From NCBI GenBank assembly GCA_945638575.1, contig CALZDP010000003.1:41429-105428 (forward strand): 64,000 bases of DNA. Direction: 5' to 3'. The notes under the pieces are model-generated. The model was given only the letters and a program-made list of their open reading frames with translations. It was not told the DNA's origin and did not search any database. The DNA is from an uncultured Clostridia bacterium (GTDB lineage: Bacteria; Bacillota; Clostridia; Christensenellales; Borkfalkiaceae). Shown piece by piece: positions 50,167 to 59,925 of the stretch; the first letter of the stretch is position 1, and each line of letters starts with the position of its first letter. Made by a program: the position numbers and the translations under genes.

Positions 50167-53097
50167 TTATGCCGTTTTTGTTACGAGTAGATAGTCAATG
50201 GTAAACCAATCGCCGTCGTTTAAAGCATAGAAGTCGATTTCAAACCATTCGCCTGCGGTAATCTGTACGGTTATTGCGTTAGCGCTGGGAACAAAATTAT
50301 CCCATCCAAAAGAACCCGAAAGGGTTGTTTTTTGTTCTTCACCGCCGTTAATTTTATAGGCAACATTTCTGTCCCCCGTGTAACCGTATGCAAGTTGAAT
50401 GTTATAAGTGCCTGTTTCGGTTACTTTGAACCTAAACTTACAGCCGTCGCCCATTTGGTTGATTTCGCCCAAACCGTAGCCAAACGAGCATGTGCCCGTT
50501 CCCCAATTAATGGGACGTTGATTGCCGTTAGCCCAATGCCAACCTGCACATTCAGCCTCGAGTTTATATGTCGTTGCGGACTTATCGGTATTAACGTCGA
50601 AACCTTTGCCTGTGCCTTTAACGCAAACATAGTCTATTTGCGCCCAACCGCCGTTTACCGAGTCTTTTAAAAGATAAAATTCGTTCCAACCGGCAACGAA
50701 GGTCATTTGAACGGTTGCGGTAGCGCTTTTACGGCTATCGCCGAACCAACCTGTGTTCTCGGTATATATCGCTTCGGTTTGTCTTACGCCGTTTACGTAA
50801 ACACCCATATAGGAATCGGGTGAACCTGTCGAATATACGATATCGACGTTGCGTTTGCCTGCTTCGTATGCAAAATAACGGAAATATAAACCTTGACCGC
50901 AATCGTCAATGCCTAAAGCGTAAGCGCCGCCGTGTGCTTTTTCGTCAATGGAAATGTGTTTTTGGGTAAGCGTTGCGTCTTCGGCTTCCAAAATAACGTC
51001 GCCGTCGATAACGAGAACTTTTACGTTAAGCGTTTGGGTCTCGGACAAAGTAGCGCCGCATTTAGCGGTTACTTTGACGGTGTAATCGCCTGCAGGTACT
51101 TGATCGGTTAGGTTATAACTGTTTGTCGTTACGGTTATGCTTTTAACCATTTCGGTATCGGCGTAAACTTCAATAAGGTACTGTTTTGCGTTTGCGACTT
51201 CGTCAAAGGTTAAAAGGTTTACATTGGAAATTGCAAGATTTGCAGGTTTTTCAAGAGAAGCGATAATCGGCTCGGAATATCCGCAAGCACATACGCGAAT
51301 ATTCTGTTCTTCATCTTCCACAAAACTGTGCGCTTCAAAGTCCTTTTTTTCGGTAGTATGCTCGCAGGTTGCGGCATAATAATGTCCGGTAGGATCGGTA
51401 TTGGTTAATTCCGTTGCGAACGTATGTCCTTTGGCTTCGCCGTATTCAAAAGTATTTTGGCTAACTTCTCCGCAATATTTGCAGGAATAGTAATACTTTG
51501 CAGGTTCGGTACAAGTAGCCTCGCTTGCAAGATATTTTTCATCTGTATTTTGATCTGTAAAGTCGTGCAAATGATCGACCTTGGTAATAAGCAAATAGTC
51601 TGTGCACCACCAATTATTACTGTCTTGCGCGGTTAAAGCCGAATAATCGACTGTGTACCATTCGCCTGCGGTAAGTTCCAAACCTATTCCGTTTTGGTCA
51701 AGCGTAACGATATTCCAAGCGCCGGAAGCACCGCTTAATTGATGCGTAAATTCTTCGCCGCCGTTTACGCTTACGGAAGTATTAACGGTAACGCCGTTAG
51801 GTCCGCTGTAAGCAAGTTTAAGGATATATGCGCCCGTTTCGGCAACTTTAAACCTGAACTCAACGCCGTCGCCTGCAGAAGAAATGTTTCCCAAACCGAA
51901 GCCGTGTGAGAACTTGTCCCCTTCGCCCGTCCAATTTGCCGGACGTTCTCCGCCGTTAGCCCAATGCCACTTGGCGGATTCCGCTTCGAGTTTGTAAGTT
52001 TCGGAACTCATATCGAAGTCATTGGTGTAAGATTTGCCCGTTCCTTTAACGCGAATATAATCTATTTGCGCAAAACCGCCGTATGAAGGAGTGTCTGCGC
52101 CCGTTCCGTCTTTCATCAGGGTGATTTCATTCCAGCCTGCCGCAAGGGTAAGAGTAACCGTGGTTGAAGCGGATTTTTCGCTGTCGCCGAACCAACCTGT
52201 TCTTTCGGTAAATACCGCAACGGCTTGTTTAACGCCGTTTACGTAAACGCCCATAAAGGGGTTAATGTCATCGGTCGAATATACTATATCGACGTTGCGT
52301 TCGCCTGCTTCGTAAGCATAGTAACGGAAGTATAAGCCTTGACCGCAATCGTTAATGTCCATAACGTACGCTCCGCCGTGTGCTTTTTCGTCTATCGAAA
52401 CATTCTTTTCGTTAAGCGCCGCGTCTTCGGCTTCCAAAACAACGTCGCCGTCGTATGCGTCGATACGGGTAGATAATTCGGCGGTTTCGGAAACCATTCC
52501 GTCGCAACGGGCGGTAACTTTTATGGTGTAAGTACCGAAAGGTACATGGTTTTCTTTAAGATTTAAGGCAGCCTCCGCAGTAACGAAAGATAAAGTTTCT
52601 TTGCCCTCTTGAGCAAATTCTACCACGTAATCGGAAGCGCCGTTAACTTGGTCGAAAGTAAGCAAAAAGTCGCCGTATGTAAGATTGCTTGGAGCGTTGA
52701 GTTTCAAAAATTTTGAGTAACCGCAAGCACAACTTTCATAACTGCCGTCTTCCGACACAACGAAATTATGTTCGGCGTAGTCTTTTCTTTCTTCGGTATG
52801 TTCGCAAGTGGCGGGATACCAATGTCCGATTTCATCGTAAATAAGTACGGTATCGAAGGTATGACCTGTCGCCGCGACGGTAATATCTTCGATTTTTTTC
52901 TTATCCGCGTCGAAGTCCTTGCCGCAGGTATTGCAATGGTAATGCCCTACTGCGCCGTCGGTGGTACAAGTTGCAGGGACCTCTGCAATCCATTCACCGT
53001 ATTCGTGTACGTGTTCGGTATCGAGACCGCACGCCGTGAGCGTCATAAGCGCCGTAATTAACGCTATAACGACAAGTGCAATAATCTTATTTTTCAT
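50167..53097 (-). CDS. Surface lipoprotein with duplicated CBM-like carbohydrate-binding modules
   Basis: A 976-aa lipoprotein (lipobox LTAC, Cys near 23). After a CxxC unit (ATCTTDGAVGHYHCNTCGKDF) it has two tandem copies of a long block. Each copy has an Fn3-like strand set (LTYGDFLLTFDQVNGASDYVVEF), then a CBM6/CBM35-like fold beginning VVLEAEDAALNEKNVSIDE with GWNEI and FAQIDYIRVKGTG. A second CBM half in each block starts YKLEAE(S/C)A. It has no catalytic motif I can see and probably captures a glycan at the cell surface. It lies 21 bp after the ABC ATPase gene and closes the transport locus. Confidence 0.8.
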   Translation of the reverse strand: MKNKIIALVVIALITALMTLTACGLDTEHVHEYGEWIAEVPATCTTDGAVGHYHCNTCGKDFDADKKKIEDITVAATGHTFDTVLIYDEIGHWYPATCEHTEERKDYAEHNFVVSEDGSYESCACGYSKFLKLNAPSNLTYGDFLLTFDQVNGASDYVVEFAQEGKETLSFVTAEAALNLKENHVPFGTYTIKVTARCDGMVSETAELSTRIDAYDGDVVLEAEDAALNEKNVSIDEKAHGGAYVMDINDCGQGLYFRYYAYEAGERNVDIVYSTDDINPFMGVYVNGVKQAVAVFTERTGWFGDSEKSASTTVTLTLAAGWNEITLMKDGTGADTPSYGGFAQIDYIRVKGTGKSYTNDFDMSSETYKLEAESAKWHWANGGERPANWTGEGDKFSHGFGLGNISSAGDGVEFRFKVAETGAYILKLAYSGPNGVTVNTSVSVNGGEEFTHQLSGASGAWNIVTLDQNGIGLELTAGEWYTVDYSALTAQDSNNWWCTDYLLITKVDHLHDFTDQNTDEKYLASEATCTEPAKYYYSCKYCGEVSQNTFEYGEAKGHTFATELTNTDPTGHYYAATCEHTTEKKDFEAHSFVEDEEQNIRVCACGYSEPIIASLEKPANLAISNVNLLTFDEVANAKQYLIEVYADTEMVKSITVTTNSYNLTDQVPAGDYTVKVTAKCGATLSETQTLNVKVLVIDGDVILEAEDATLTQKHISIDEKAHGGAYALGIDDCGQGLYFRYFAYEAGKRNVDIVYSTGSPDSYMGVYVNGVRQTEAIYTENTGWFGDSRKSATATVQMTFVAGWNEFYLLKDSVNGGWAQIDYVCVKGTGKGFDVNTDKSATTYKLEAECAGWHWANGNQRPINWGTGTCSFGYGLGEINQMGDGCKFRFKVTETGTYNIQLAYGYTGDRNVAYKINGGEEQKTTLSGSFGWDNFVPSANAITVQITAGEWFEIDFYALNDGDWFTIDYLLVTKTA

Positions 53098-53118
53098 ACT
53101 CTCCTCCTTGAGAATTTG

Positions 53119-54570
53119 TTACAAAATTGATTTAGTGTTGGTTTTATCGAACAAGTGAAATTTGTTCAGGTCAAACACAAAGTTGAAATCGGTACCGTCC
53201 GCAATGCGGCGTGTAACCTTGCATTTTGCTATAAGGTCGACGTCGCAGAAAGGCACGTGTACGTGGTATTCGCTGCCGAGAAGTTCTGCCACCGAAACGC
53301 TTTCGCTTATCGGAGCGGAAGGCTTGACGGAGGACGGAAGTTCATAATTTTCATAAACGTCCTCGGGTCTGATACCAAATACCGTTTCATGCTCTTTTGA
53401 AAGGCATTTTTTGTATTTTTCAAGCAAACTTTTAAGTTCTTCGAGCCTGTCGTTTGGGGTTTTGATTTTTACATACTCCGTCTTACCGCGAATTTTGTTT
53501 ATAAGCGATTTAAAGGTAAACTTTTCCCTGTGGTGGGTAAGAAGAAGGTTCATATCGGGCTTTTCGTATTCTCTGCTTTCTATGCGCTTTTCAACGTCGG
53601 CGATACAGTTTAAGTAAAACCGGTCATGACGGGCGATTTGCTCATTGGTAAGAACTATCTTTTTGCCGTCGGGAAAAATAAGTTCGCCCTTATTATAAGT
53701 GCAATTTATCATATTCATCGCAGGGGCGCCTATAAACGTAGCGACAAACATATTGGCAGGATGCGCATAAACCTCTTCGGGCGTGCCTATCTGCTGAACG
53801 TAACCGTTTTTCATAACGACAATACGGCTTGCCATGGTCATGGCTTCCGTTTGGTCGTGTGTTACGTAAATGGTAGTTGCGTTTATGCGCTTGTGAAGTT
53901 TAATGATTTCACTGCGCATAGACACGCGAAGTTTGGCGTCAAGGTTGCTTAAAGGCTCGTCCATCAAAAAGACTTTTGCATCGCGAACTATTGCCCTGCC
54001 CAGCGCCACACGTTGCATCTGTCCGCCGGAAAGTTCTTTGGGGTAACGGTCGAGATATTCGGTTATTTGCAAAATGTCTGCGGCACGCCTGACGCGCTCG
54101 TCGATGTCCTGCTTTTCAAACTTTCTCGTTTGCAAACCGAAAGCCATGTTTTCGTACACGGTAAGGTGGGGATACAGCGCATAGTTTTGAAAAACCATGG
54201 CGACGTCGCGCTCTTTTGCAGTCTTTTCGTTGCAGTACGCGCCGTCTATAAACAAGTCGCCCGTCGTAATGTTTTCAAGCCCTGCTATCATGCGAAGGGT
54301 TGTTGACTTACCGCAACCCGACGGGCCGACAAAAACTATAAGTTCGTGTTCTTGAATATCCAAATTAAAATCAAACACGGCTTGAACGTAATTGTCATAC
54401 ACCTTGTTTATATTGCGCAAGGAAATATACGCGCCTTCGGGCGCGACTTTGGGCGCTTTACGGCCTTCTTCTTCGCTTGCAATCATTTTTTCGTACTGCA
54501 CTTTTATTTCTTCGCGCTGACGTTTAATCTCTTCCGCCTGCGTGCGTTTTTGTGCATTCTTATTACTCAT
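53119..54570 (-). CDS. ugpC: Sugar ABC-transporter ATPase (MsmX/UgpC-type) with insertions
   Basis: This energises sugar import. The 483-aa protein has Walker A GPSGCGKST (near 80), signature LSGGQMQRVALGRA, Walker B VFLMDEPLSNLDAKL and the H-loop YVTHDQTEAM, with a C-terminal TOBE regulatory domain (VFGIRPEDVYENY). It is ~115 residues longer than usual: a ~50-residue charged N-terminal tail (RTQAEEIKRQREEIKVQYEK) and a ~65-residue Lys-rich insertion in the TOBE region. It is separated from the permease genes by an ADP-ribosylglycohydrolase-like gene. Confidence 0.92.
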   Translation of the reverse strand: MSNKNAQKRTQAEEIKRQREEIKVQYEKMIASEEEGRKAPKVAPEGAYISLRNINKVYDNYVQAVFDFNLDIQEHELIVFVGPSGCGKSTTLRMIAGLENITTGDLFIDGAYCNEKTAKERDVAMVFQNYALYPHLTVYENMAFGLQTRKFEKQDIDERVRRAADILQITEYLDRYPKELSGGQMQRVALGRAIVRDAKVFLMDEPLSNLDAKLRVSMRSEIIKLHKRINATTIYVTHDQTEAMTMASRIVVMKNGYVQQIGTPEEVYAHPANMFVATFIGAPAMNMINCTYNKGELIFPDGKKIVLTNEQIARHDRFYLNCIADVEKRIESREYEKPDMNLLLTHHREKFTFKSLINKIRGKTEYVKIKTPNDRLEELKSLLEKYKKCLSKEHETVFGIRPEDVYENYELPSSVKPSAPISESVSVAELLGSEYHVHVPFCDVDLIAKCKVTRRIADGTDFNFVFDLNKFHLFDKTNTKSIL

Positions 54571-54617
54571 TTGATCCTCTTTTTAATATAAATGCGGTTT
54601 AGTCGGGCGAAAGCCGA

Positions 54618-56759
54618 TTACCTGAACATATATTGGGTTTTCCTTAAAACCTTAATGCAACCGATTGCTGCTTTACTACCCGTAAAGTCAATCATTATCG
54701 TATCGGAATCTTTGTCGAAAACATAGGGAATATCCAAATAAGCCTTGCCCGTTGTTGCGTTCTTGCTCGTATTAGACAGTAATACGCCACCAAACCGAAC
54801 ACCGTTACGGATAACGTTTGCGTTTAAGGTTGAGCCTGTGCTGTTACGGTATTCCACACGAATAACAACCTCTTCCCCGTCGCTTAAGCCGTCCGGTTTT
54901 TTGACGGTACGGGTGTATTTATCTTGATAGGCGCGCAAAGCGGAATCGGAAACTTGCGACAATTCCTTGTAATCGACTTCTTCAAGCATAAAGTCGTCAA
55001 AATAAAGCACTTCGCTTTTTGCGGACGACGGGTGGAAACTAAATCCCACTTCCATATTGTCATCCATCGCTTCAAACACAAAAGCCTTGTTGATTAACGA
55101 GGTAACGTTTGCAAAAGTCATTTCCGCGGTTGATTCTTTACTGCGTGCAAAAATTGATACCTGCGTACCGCCCGTTGTTTTTACATAGGTCGACAGTCTG
55201 TAATATTTGCCCTTTTTAAGTCCTGTAAATTTATGATAAACCTCGCCGTCTTTGAGATTTGTCATTTTAAAGCCCGCAAAGCCCGAATGGGTGTTAATGT
55301 TTTCGCCTTCGGTAATTACTTCAAGTTTGCCGTTCTTTGCCGTAAAGCCCTCTTGAGTGCGTTCTTCCGCGTCATAGTTTTTAAATAAGAAGGAGTGGTC
55401 TTTAATAAGCGAAGCGGTTGGAATCAGGTATTTATCCCCTTCCGCTTTACCGCCGTTTTTGACAAGTATCTTTTCAAAATTCTTTCTGTAAAGGTCGATA
55501 ATGTCGTCTATCTTTTGACGGGTGGGGTATTCTTCACTGCAAATACGCGCTTGAAATAAACCTTTTTTTCTGTCTTCTTCCGAATAGGTTGAACCGTCGT
55601 CGTTAAAGTACACGCCTTCGCCGTCGTAATATATGGTCGAATTTATGGCGTCGTACTCCTCGTTGCCCTGTTTAAAGCCCTTTATTATACCCATAACGCC
55701 TGTAACGATTGCCGCCGTACAGTCGCCGTCAAACCCTAAAATCGAAGCATATTTGCAGGAATCAAGGTAGGAATTTTTACCGTAAAGCCAACTTAACAGG
55801 GCAAATGCGCCGTTTATATTGGGATCGGTTTGAACGTTGTCTATACGATACAGTCCGCGGCGCTTGTTAACAATCTCTAACCCTGCCGAACGGTAGTCGT
55901 TAGGGTAATCGTTGTACGCCTTGACGGCGTAATCATACATTTGACGGGGATAGGAGCCTTCGGGAAGGGCCTCTTTAGCCTTTTCCATTACGACAAGAAT
56001 ATCATCTTCAAAGTATGCAAGCGAATACATTGCGGCATAAAACTTAGCCCACACCAACGAATCGAAATAGCCTACGTTTGATGCAAAAGTGTCAACAAGT
56101 TCGGTTGCCACATTGGGCATACCGGGCGCGTTCATACCGAGTGTTTCGTTTTCGATATAAGCCTCCGTACACCAGCCCCAGCGGTTACCGCTTTCGATAG
56201 TGCCCGTAAACGGCGGTAACATATCGTGCGCCGAAATAAGGTCTATAGCGCCTTGTCCGCCGCCCCAATCGCTTACCTTGTACTTTTTCCAAGCCTCTTT
56301 AACGGCGTAACCGGAAATGCCGAACTCGTCGATTATAAGTTGATTGAATATATCTATATGAAAGTCGTCGTCCGAATACACTTCGTTTTTGCCTGTATCG
56401 GGATTAACCCTTAATCTGTCATAACGCCAGGTATCGACGGGGGTGTAGTGTTCATAATTGCCGGCATAAGGACCGTTTAAAAAATCAAACCAAGATTCCG
56501 GCATGCCGATATAAGGGTCTTGACCGTACCAGACGAATTCGTAACCGCTTAAAAAGCCGGAAAACTGACCTAAAAGCCCTGCCAAAGTCTTGTTTAGGTA
56601 CTCTTCCTTTGAAATTTCTTTCATCGTTACGGTAGGATTAAAGACAGTGCCGCCACCGCCCGTTTGATCTTCTGTCGAATTATTGCAAGCGGTCAGCGCA
56701 AATACCGACAACAGCATTATCGCCGCAAACAAAGCCGTTATTTTTTTACTGTATTTCAC
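54618..56759 (-). CDS. Secreted ADP-ribosylglycohydrolase-like lipoprotein
   Basis: A 713-aa lipoprotein (lipobox LTAC, Cys near 25). The middle resembles the ADP-ribosylglycohydrolase fold: LAGLLGQFSGFLSGYE near the start, SDDDFHIDIFNQLII as the first metal motif, and GFDGDCTAAIVTGVMGI in place of the usual GGDTDTxAA metal motif. The C-terminal ~230 residues look like beta-sandwich carbohydrate-binding domains. The GTG start overlaps the binding-protein stop by one base (TAGTG). Sitting inside a sugar-ABC operon, it more likely cleaves a glycosidic bond in a nutrient than removes protein ADP-ribose; that is inference. Confidence 0.78.
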   Translation of the reverse strand: MKYSKKITALFAAIMLLSVFALTACNNSTEDQTGGGGTVFNPTVTMKEISKEEYLNKTLAGLLGQFSGFLSGYEFVWYGQDPYIGMPESWFDFLNGPYAGNYEHYTPVDTWRYDRLRVNPDTGKNEVYSDDDFHIDIFNQLIIDEFGISGYAVKEAWKKYKVSDWGGGQGAIDLISAHDMLPPFTGTIESGNRWGWCTEAYIENETLGMNAPGMPNVATELVDTFASNVGYFDSLVWAKFYAAMYSLAYFEDDILVVMEKAKEALPEGSYPRQMYDYAVKAYNDYPNDYRSAGLEIVNKRRGLYRIDNVQTDPNINGAFALLSWLYGKNSYLDSCKYASILGFDGDCTAAIVTGVMGIIKGFKQGNEEYDAINSTIYYDGEGVYFNDDGSTYSEEDRKKGLFQARICSEEYPTRQKIDDIIDLYRKNFEKILVKNGGKAEGDKYLIPTASLIKDHSFLFKNYDAEERTQEGFTAKNGKLEVITEGENINTHSGFAGFKMTNLKDGEVYHKFTGLKKGKYYRLSTYVKTTGGTQVSIFARSKESTAEMTFANVTSLINKAFVFEAMDDNMEVGFSFHPSSAKSEVLYFDDFMLEEVDYKELSQVSDSALRAYQDKYTRTVKKPDGLSDGEEVVIRVEYRNSTGSTLNANVIRNGVRFGGVLLSNTSKNATTGKAYLDIPYVFDKDSDTIMIDFTGSKAAIGCIKVLRKTQYMFR

Positions 56760-58132
56760 TATAGTTTACCCTCCATACCGTCTACCATAGTTTCATGCAT
56801 AAAGTCGACAAATTCTTTCGCCGACATTTCGCCGTTTATCCAAAGCGCCATTTTTTGGTTGATACGTTGGTCTACGACGTTGTAGTAAGTGGAATAAGGT
56901 ACGTTCGCTTTGTAAGCGATTCCGCCCTTAACCGTTTCAACGCTGTCGGCAAGTTTTGTGCCTTTAATGGACTCGAAATAATTATCTATACAGTCGGTTC
57001 TTATGGGAATACCGCCTACCTGCTTACTGCTTAGCGCGGTTATGGCTTCCTTGCTCATAAGCGCTTTTAATGCGATTTTATCGGCTTCGGGATGACGGGA
57101 ATTACGCGACGCCCAAAATCTGTCGGTAAAAGTGGTTGTGTAAGAGGTGTATTTTTTGTCGGCAACGGGGATTGCCGCAATACCGATTTCAAAATCGCCC
57201 GTATACTTGCAAATATCGTGCATCTGCCAAACGCCGTCGATAAGCATTGCTATATTACCGCCGAGAAATCTTGCCGCGGCGTCCAAAGTCTGCGTATCGG
57301 AAGTCGATGGAGCCGATTTATCGATGACAAGCATTTGGGTAAACCAATCGTAAACGTCATAGAAAGGCTTTGTGTTTATTACGCAGTTGCCGTTAGAATC
57401 GAAAATATTTTCGCCGCCGCTGTTTTTTGCATACATACCTGCATAGGCAAGGAAAGGACCTGCGGATAAACCGAACTTTTTTTGGTCTTTTCCGAGAGCG
57501 GTATAATAATCGGTCATCTTTTTAGCGGTATCCTGTATCTCGGCAAAAGTGGAAGCGTTGTTCCAATCACTGCTTGGATATGCAATCTTATCGGAAGGAT
57601 TGGCTTTGTTGTATTGATCGAAAATGGTCTTGTTGTAGTACATTACCATATGTTGCGTGCCTGAGGGCAACCCGTAATATTTGCCATCATTTTCGGCAAC
57701 GCCCTCAAATGCGGTAGCGTCGTATTCACCGGTAGCAACCAACTCATCGCGAATATCGGTAAGGTCTGCAAGTTGACGTTTATCAACCATCATGGGAATA
57801 TGCGACTCCGCAATACGGCCTATCGTTCCGCCGATATTACCCAAAATGTTGGAAGTAACTTTGGTGTAATATTGATCCCAACTGTCGGTTTTGATAATTT
57901 CGGGCTCGATACGTACCTTTTCGCCGTTACGCTCCAGCACGAGATTAGCGGCTTCAATCATAGCAAGCCAACCGGGGTTTTCGTTGGTACTGTTCATTAT
58001 GGACATGGTAACGACTACGTTGCCGTCGTCGTCTACTTCGTTATCTTTGCAAGCGGTAAGACCGCACGCTAAGCCTACAGATATTGTCAAAGCAAGACAA
58101 AGCGATATAAACTTAGTTAAAAACTTTTTCAT
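56759..58132 (-). CDS. Extracellular sugar-binding lipoprotein of ABC importer (family 1)
   Basis: A 457-aa solute-binding protein (lipobox LTAC, Cys near 28) of the oligosaccharide type, with family-1 features (SIMNSTNENPGWLAM, LPSGTQHMVMYYNKTIFDQY, GGNIAMLIDGVWQMHD). It presents substrate to the two permeases upstream in the operon. The substrate cannot be deduced; the neighbouring glycosidase-like and CBM-like proteins point to a complex glycan fragment. Confidence 0.92.
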   Translation of the reverse strand: MKKFLTKFISLCLALTISVGLACGLTACKDNEVDDDGNVVVTMSIMNSTNENPGWLAMIEAANLVLERNGEKVRIEPEIIKTDSWDQYYTKVTSNILGNIGGTIGRIAESHIPMMVDKRQLADLTDIRDELVATGEYDATAFEGVAENDGKYYGLPSGTQHMVMYYNKTIFDQYNKANPSDKIAYPSSDWNNASTFAEIQDTAKKMTDYYTALGKDQKKFGLSAGPFLAYAGMYAKNSGGENIFDSNGNCVINTKPFYDVYDWFTQMLVIDKSAPSTSDTQTLDAAARFLGGNIAMLIDGVWQMHDICKYTGDFEIGIAAIPVADKKYTSYTTTFTDRFWASRNSRHPEADKIALKALMSKEAITALSSKQVGGIPIRTDCIDNYFESIKGTKLADSVETVKGGIAYKANVPYSTYYNVVDQRINQKMALWINGEMSAKEFVDFMHETMVDGMEGKL

Positions 58133-58180
58133 TTTTCTCTTCCTTTAATATTTATTTGTTGACGTCGTATTAACGACCGA

Positions 58181-59038
58181 TTACTTCATACCCGTGGTTG
58201 CTATCCCCTGCACGAAATACTTTTGACAGGCAAGATAGACTATGGCTATCGGCACTATGCTAAGCGTAGACGCCGCCATTATTCTGCCCCAGTTGGCGCC
58301 TGTCATGTGGGTTTCTTTTAAACCTGCGATTAAAAGCGGTAACGTGGTAAGTTTTTCATCGCTTAGGTATATCAAATGCCCCATGTAATTGTTCCAACTG
58401 CCTATAAAGGTGAATAAACCGAGTGTAACAAGCGCAGGCTTAATAAGTCTTAGCACTATCTTAAAATATTTACCAAACCAACCGCATCCGTCGATTTCGG
58501 CGGCTTCTAAAAGTCCGTTGGGGATAGATACCATAAAGGAACGCAACATAAACACGCCGTACGTGTTAATCATAACCCCCGGAACTATCAGCGGTAAAAA
58601 TGAGTTTGTCCAGCCCACTTTTGCAAACATCATAAACAGCGGCAACATTGTTACCTGACCGGGTATCATAAGGGTTGCAATAAACAGCCCGTATATCGGT
58701 TTGGAACCTTTAAACCTTATCTTTGCAAAGGCAAATGCCGCAAGCGAAGATGTAAACAGAGTGCCTACGGTTTGCAAAGAGGCTATTATAAAGGAATTTA
58801 AGTAGGCGCGCCACAGTAAGCCGTCGCCGTATTCGAAAACCGCTTTGTAACTGTCCCACGTCAGGTCGGTTGTAAACAACTCCGCCGAGCCTTGATTTAT
58901 TAAGTCCGGATTACGAATAGAGTTAAAAATCATCCAATAGAAGGGAAAAATGCACAAAACCGCCGCTATCATAACGATGACGGATATTATCACCGTTTCA
59001 ATTATCTTGCGTTTGGTGCTGCGCTTGAGTTTTTTCAT
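58181..59038 (-). CDS. Carbohydrate ABC transporter permease (MalG/AraQ-like)
   Basis: A 285-aa membrane protein with six spans and the cytoplasmic EAA loop LLEAAEIDGCGWFGKYFKIVLRL that contacts the ATPase. The C-terminus FVQGIATTGMK is typical of the MalG group. It overlaps the other permease gene by 4 bp, forming the heterodimeric channel. Confidence 0.94.
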   Translation of the reverse strand: MKKLKRSTKRKIIETVIISVIVMIAAVLCIFPFYWMIFNSIRNPDLINQGSAELFTTDLTWDSYKAVFEYGDGLLWRAYLNSFIIASLQTVGTLFTSSLAAFAFAKIRFKGSKPIYGLFIATLMIPGQVTMLPLFMMFAKVGWTNSFLPLIVPGVMINTYGVFMLRSFMVSIPNGLLEAAEIDGCGWFGKYFKIVLRLIKPALVTLGLFTFIGSWNNYMGHLIYLSDEKLTTLPLLIAGLKETHMTGANWGRIMAASTLSIVPIAIVYLACQKYFVQGIATTGMK

Positions 59039-59925
59039 TCAAACACCACCTTCTTTTTGATTTTAAACTGAATAACCGTTACAATGCCGACCAGTGCGAA
59101 AAGTACCCAACTTGCAACCGCCGCCCTTCCCATATCGAATTCACGGAAAGCGTAGAAGTAAATATACATCGACAGCGTGTAAGTAGAATAGTCGGGGCCT
59201 CCTGCCGTCATTATAAAGACTTCGTTAAACATATTGAATATGTCTATAAAAAGCATTACGGTAACAAAGAACATAACCGACGACAGCATAGGTACGGTTA
59301 TTTTTGTTATTTTGCGCCACACGGACGCTCCGTCAATATCGGCGGCCTCGTAAAGTTCGGTGGGGATATTTTTCAGTCCTGCGTCAAAAATGATGTAATA
59401 GTAACCCACTTTAAGCCAAATACTGACAACCGAAACGGCTATTCTTGCCCATACCGTGTCTTGCAGCCAGTTTGGCAGGTTTTTTATGCCGAATACCGCA
59501 AGCACCGAATTGAGTATACCGCCGTCCGCCTGATATATAAACATCCATACCATAGCGATAGCGACGGTGGAAGTTACCATCGGCAAAAAGAACGCCGCGC
59601 GGTAAAACTTCATAAGGGGCAGTTTGCGGTTTGTAAGTATTGCAAGGGTAAGCGACGATAACAAAGTCAGCGGTACCACTATTGCAATATATATAAAAGT
59701 ATTGCCTATGGACTTCCAAAATATTGTGTCGTTAAAGACTGCCGTAAAGTTTCTCCACCCGACAAATTCGGGCATATCTATCATATTCCAATCGGAAAAG
59801 CAAAGCACTAACGAAAACACTAACGGGAAAGCGACAAACAGTATAAAGCCGACAAGTTGGGGGGTAATAAATATCCACCCGAGCGCATTGTCGTATCTTT
59901 CTTTTTTTGTCATTCTTCGTCTCAT
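59035..59925 (-). CDS. Carbohydrate ABC transporter permease (MalF/UgpA-like)
   Basis: A 296-aa membrane protein beginning with the family's GWIFITPQLVGFILFV first span, with EAA loop LYEAADIDGASVWRKITKITVP. It overlaps the glycosidase-like gene by 4 bp upstream and the second permease by 4 bp downstream. Confidence 0.94.
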   Translation of the reverse strand: MRRRMTKKERYDNALGWIFITPQLVGFILFVAFPLVFSLVLCFSDWNMIDMPEFVGWRNFTAVFNDTIFWKSIGNTFIYIAIVVPLTLLSSLTLAILTNRKLPLMKFYRAAFFLPMVTSTVAIAMVWMFIYQADGGILNSVLAVFGIKNLPNWLQDTVWARIAVSVVSIWLKVGYYYIIFDAGLKNIPTELYEAADIDGASVWRKITKITVPMLSSVMFFVTVMLFIDIFNMFNEVFIMTAGGPDYSTYTLSMYIYFYAFREFDMGRAAVASWVLFALVGIVTVIQFKIKKKVVFE

